A DNA stretch of 8,333 nt, taken from assembly GCA_902782715.1 (NCBI GenBank), contig CACZOG010000210.1:1-8333 (forward strand), in the 5' to 3' direction. Made by a program: the position numbers and the translations under genes. Position 1 is the stretch's first letter. Every line of letters begins with the position of its first letter. Under the pieces are notes generated by a model. The model was not told the DNA's origin and searched no databases. It saw nothing but the letters and a program-made list of their open reading frames with translations. This stretch comes from an uncultured Lachnospiraceae bacterium. Its GTDB lineage: Bacteria; Bacillota; Clostridia; Lachnospirales; Lachnospiraceae. Below, piece after piece: positions 6,843-8,333 of the stretch.

Positions 6843-7643
6843 ATGAAAATTCAAGAATTTGTCAACATGGAAGAGTTCGAAAACAGAATGCGCAACTGGG
6901 CTATTTCCACAGGTCTTGCATGTGTTGCGGTTGATGCCGACGGAAACTATATATCGGATACATATAATTTCACTGATTTCTGCATAAAATATACCAGAGG
7001 CAGCGCCGAAGGCTTAAGAAGATGCCAGAAGTGCGACAGAGAAGGTGTCGGAATCTACAGTTGTCACGCAGGTCTGATCGATTTCGGGATCGATCTTGTG
7101 GTTAACGGAGAAAAACTCGGTTCGGTTCTCGGCGGACAGGTTCTTCCGATGAATCCCGACGAAGAAGAATTCAGAAAAGTCGCAAGAGAGATCGGAGTAG
7201 ACGAAGACGAATATATCGAAGCACTCCACCGTGTTCCCGTTCGTACGGAAGAAGCCATTAACGCATCTGCAAATCTTCTCGGACAGATCCTTAACGATTT
7301 CATCAATGCCGAATTCGAAAAAACATATGCAAAATCAATTGTTGTGGGCTTAAAGGAAGGTGTTGAAAAGACATCCGCGATTGTTGATGACATTATGCAG
7401 TCCACACAGGAACTCAAAAAACTCCAGAGCAGACAGAAGATCCTGTCGCTTAACGCAAATATCGAAGCAGCAAGAGCCGGTGAGCAGGGTAAAGGTTTCT
7501 CGGTTGTTGCCATTGAAGTAGGTAAATTATCCGAGAGCAGTTCTCTTGCAAATGCTCATATCGAAGAGCTCGTGCAGGAAATCTCACAGGTAGTTAACAA
7601 TATGCACGATCCCGAGAAGTTCAAACTTCTTATGAAAGAATAA
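6843..7643 (+). CDS. Soluble PocR-domain sensor with a very short MCP signalling hairpin
   Basis: Likely a cytoplasmic chemoreceptor-like protein of 266 residues, with no signal peptide or membrane helix. Residues about 5-155 match the PocR ligand-binding domain: a FCIKYTRGSAEGLRRCQKCD segment (46-65), then C74-H75 in YSCHAGLIDFGIDLVV and GSVLGGQVLP (93-102). The Cys pattern C61-x2-C64-x9-C74 is typical of this domain, which senses small molecules in the PocR regulator (1,2-propanediol). A coiled-coil helix (about 156-200) leads to the MCP hairpin tip, ILSLNANIEAARAGEQGKGF (200-219), then SVVAIEVGKLSESS and a short return helix to about 254. The LNA-IEAARAGE-GF core of MCP tips is kept. The whole signalling part is only about 100 residues, much shorter than in normal receptors, and no clear methylation helices or C-terminal CheR tether are seen. 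The start has AAGGGGG 5 bases upstream. It may dock to CheA/CheW or have lost chemotaxis function; no che gene is in view. Ligand unknown. Confidence 0.88.
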   Translation: MKIQEFVNMEEFENRMRNWAISTGLACVAVDADGNYISDTYNFTDFCIKYTRGSAEGLRRCQKCDREGVGIYSCHAGLIDFGIDLVVNGEKLGSVLGGQVLPMNPDEEEFRKVAREIGVDEDEYIEALHRVPVRTEEAINASANLLGQILNDFINAEFEKTYAKSIVVGLKEGVEKTSAIVDDIMQSTQELKKLQSRQKILSLNANIEAARAGEQGKGFSVVAIEVGKLSESSSLANAHIEELVQEISQVVNNMHDPEKFKLLMKE

Positions 7644-7657
7644 ATCTAAATACAAAA

Positions 7658-7688
7658 AGTGCCGAGCATCTAAATGGTGCCCGGCACT
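7658..7688 (+). terminator. Hairpin after the PocR-MCP gene, probable terminator
   Basis: AGTGCCG pairs with CGGCACT, then after one A-C mismatch GCATC pairs with GGTGC (one T-G pair), leaving a small loop around TAAAT. It begins 14 bases past the stop codon. The plus-strand tail (ATATTTATG) is only moderately T-rich, while the five As before the stem become a U-run on the other strand. It may act in both directions or be leaky, letting some transcription enter the HAD gene. Confidence 0.65.
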
Positions 7689-7710
7689 ATATTTATGATA
7701 AGACCTTTTT

Positions 7711-7728
7711 ATGATTGAAAGGATTTGA
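7711..7728 (+). other. Five-codon upstream open frame (tentative)
   Basis: ATG ATT GAA AGG ATT TGA (peptide MIERI) ends 9 bases before the ATG of the HAD gene. The HAD ATG has no strong Shine-Dalgarno at the usual distance: AAGGA lies 15 bases upstream, inside this small frame, and only GAG is closer. It may be a leader that couples translation, but it may also be chance. Confidence 0.2.
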
Positions 7729-7737
7729 GTAACCAAG

Positions 7738-8333
7738 ATGAATATCATTTTCGACCTGGACGGAACACTGATCGATACGGAAAAACTCTATAGGAAATAC
7801 TGGCCCATGGCCCTTGCGGATTACGGATATGACTTATCCGACGAACGCGCCCTTGCACTTCGTTCGCTCGGTCGTCCTTTCGCACCTGCGCAGTTTAAAG
7901 AGTGGTACGGCGAAGATTTCAACTATGACCTGATCCGTAAAAGACGTAAGGAATATGTTGAAGGACATATCGAAAAATACGGTCTCGAACTTCGCCCCGG
8001 CGTTAAGGAAATCCTTGAATATCTCAAAGAAAAAGAAATAACCGTCGCAATCGCGACGGCAACCGATCTTGTGCGAACCGAGAAATATCTTGAAATGACA
8101 GGCATCCGCGAATATTTTACGCACATTATCTGTGCTACCATGGTTGAGCACGGAAAACCCGCGCCCGACATCTACGAATATGCATGCGAGCAGCTTAACG
8201 CAGACCCTTCGGAATGCTATGCCGTTGAAGATGCTCCAAACGGAGTAAAGAGTGCATACGCAGCAGGTCTTAAGGTGATCTTCGTTGCCGATCAGGCACC
8301 CGCAGACGATTTCCTTCACGAGATGATCTATGC
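7738..8333 (+). CDS. HAD-family sugar phosphatase / beta-phosphoglucomutase-like, 3' end cut
   Basis: A haloacid dehalogenase superfamily protein of subfamily I (beta-phosphoglucomutase / GS-type phosphatase group). All four HAD motifs are seen in 198 residues: FDLDGT (5-10, nucleophile D6 and acid/base D8), TVAIATATD (102-110, motif II threonine T107), EHGKPAPDIYEYA (137-149, motif III K140) and AVEDAPNGVKSAYAAG (162-177, motif IV E164-D165). An alpha-helical cap lies between motif I and about residue 80. Such enzymes dephosphorylate or isomerise small phosphosugars; which one cannot be said. The frame is open at the right edge; relatives are usually about 210-225 residues, so only the last few tens are missing. 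The ATG at 7738 is the only start after the in-frame TGA at 7726, and it has a weak ribosome binding site. A hairpin separates it from the PocR-MCP gene. Confidence 0.9.
   Translation, partial: MNIIFDLDGTLIDTEKLYRKYWPMALADYGYDLSDERALALRSLGRPFAPAQFKEWYGEDFNYDLIRKRRKEYVEGHIEKYGLELRPGVKEILEYLKEKEITVAIATATDLVRTEKYLEMTGIREYFTHIICATMVEHGKPAPDIYEYACEQLNADPSECYAVEDAPNGVKSAYAAGLKVIFVADQAPADDFLHEMIY

Noticed and set aside
7064..7513. A 149-codon minus-strand frame opposite the PocR-MCP gene
   Set aside because: The plus-strand protein has clear PocR and MCP motifs; the opposite frame is a serine-rich shadow.
7834..8319. A 161-codon minus-strand frame opposite the HAD gene
   Set aside because: The plus strand has all four HAD motifs in order; the opposite frame has no recognisable feature beyond F- and C-rich composition.

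Overview
The window looks like ordinary chromosome from a low-to-medium GC Firmicute, most likely a Lachnospiraceae-type anaerobe (Butyrivibrio, Pseudobutyrivibrio or a relative). This is inferred from gene content (cytoplasmic GH115 alpha-glucuronidase, PEGA lipoprotein, soluble PocR-MCP protein, class II CCA enzyme with HD domain), strong AGGAGG-like ribosome binding sites and TGnTATAAT promoters. No sequence search was possible.

Left block (about 1-6701, all minus strand). Read in the direction of transcription it holds: a small GIY-YIG nuclease-like protein; exodeoxyribonuclease III (xth/exoA); a 972-residue GH115 xylan alpha-1,2-glucuronidase without signal peptide; a CCA tRNA nucleotidyltransferase (cca); and a PEGA-domain lipoprotein cut by the left edge of the window. 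Gaps are 40, 36, 1 and 7 bases, so the five genes could be one transcript. A perfect extended -10 precedes the GIY-YIG gene, and a second one begins in that gene's stop codon and probably gives xth its own promoter.

Middle (6702-6842). A 141-base AT-rich divergent intergenic region holds promoters for both directions and two adjacent small inverted repeats that could be an operator.

Right block (6843-8333, plus strand). First comes a soluble protein that joins a PocR ligand-binding domain to an exceptionally short MCP signalling hairpin. After a hairpin that is probably a terminator comes a HAD-family phosphatase/phosphomutase (beta-phosphoglucomutase-like) cut by the right edge.

How they fit: GH115 would remove (methyl)glucuronic acid from imported xylo-oligosaccharides, and the HAD enzyme may act on a phosphosugar. 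The lipoprotein is probably at the cell surface, and the PocR-MCP protein would sense a small cytoplasmic molecule. xth, cca and the GIY-YIG gene are nucleic-acid maintenance genes and their place beside GH115 may be chance. No tRNA, rRNA, CRISPR, insertion sequence or phage gene was seen. The most unusual item is the PocR/mini-MCP protein; nothing here clearly forms a new multi-gene system.
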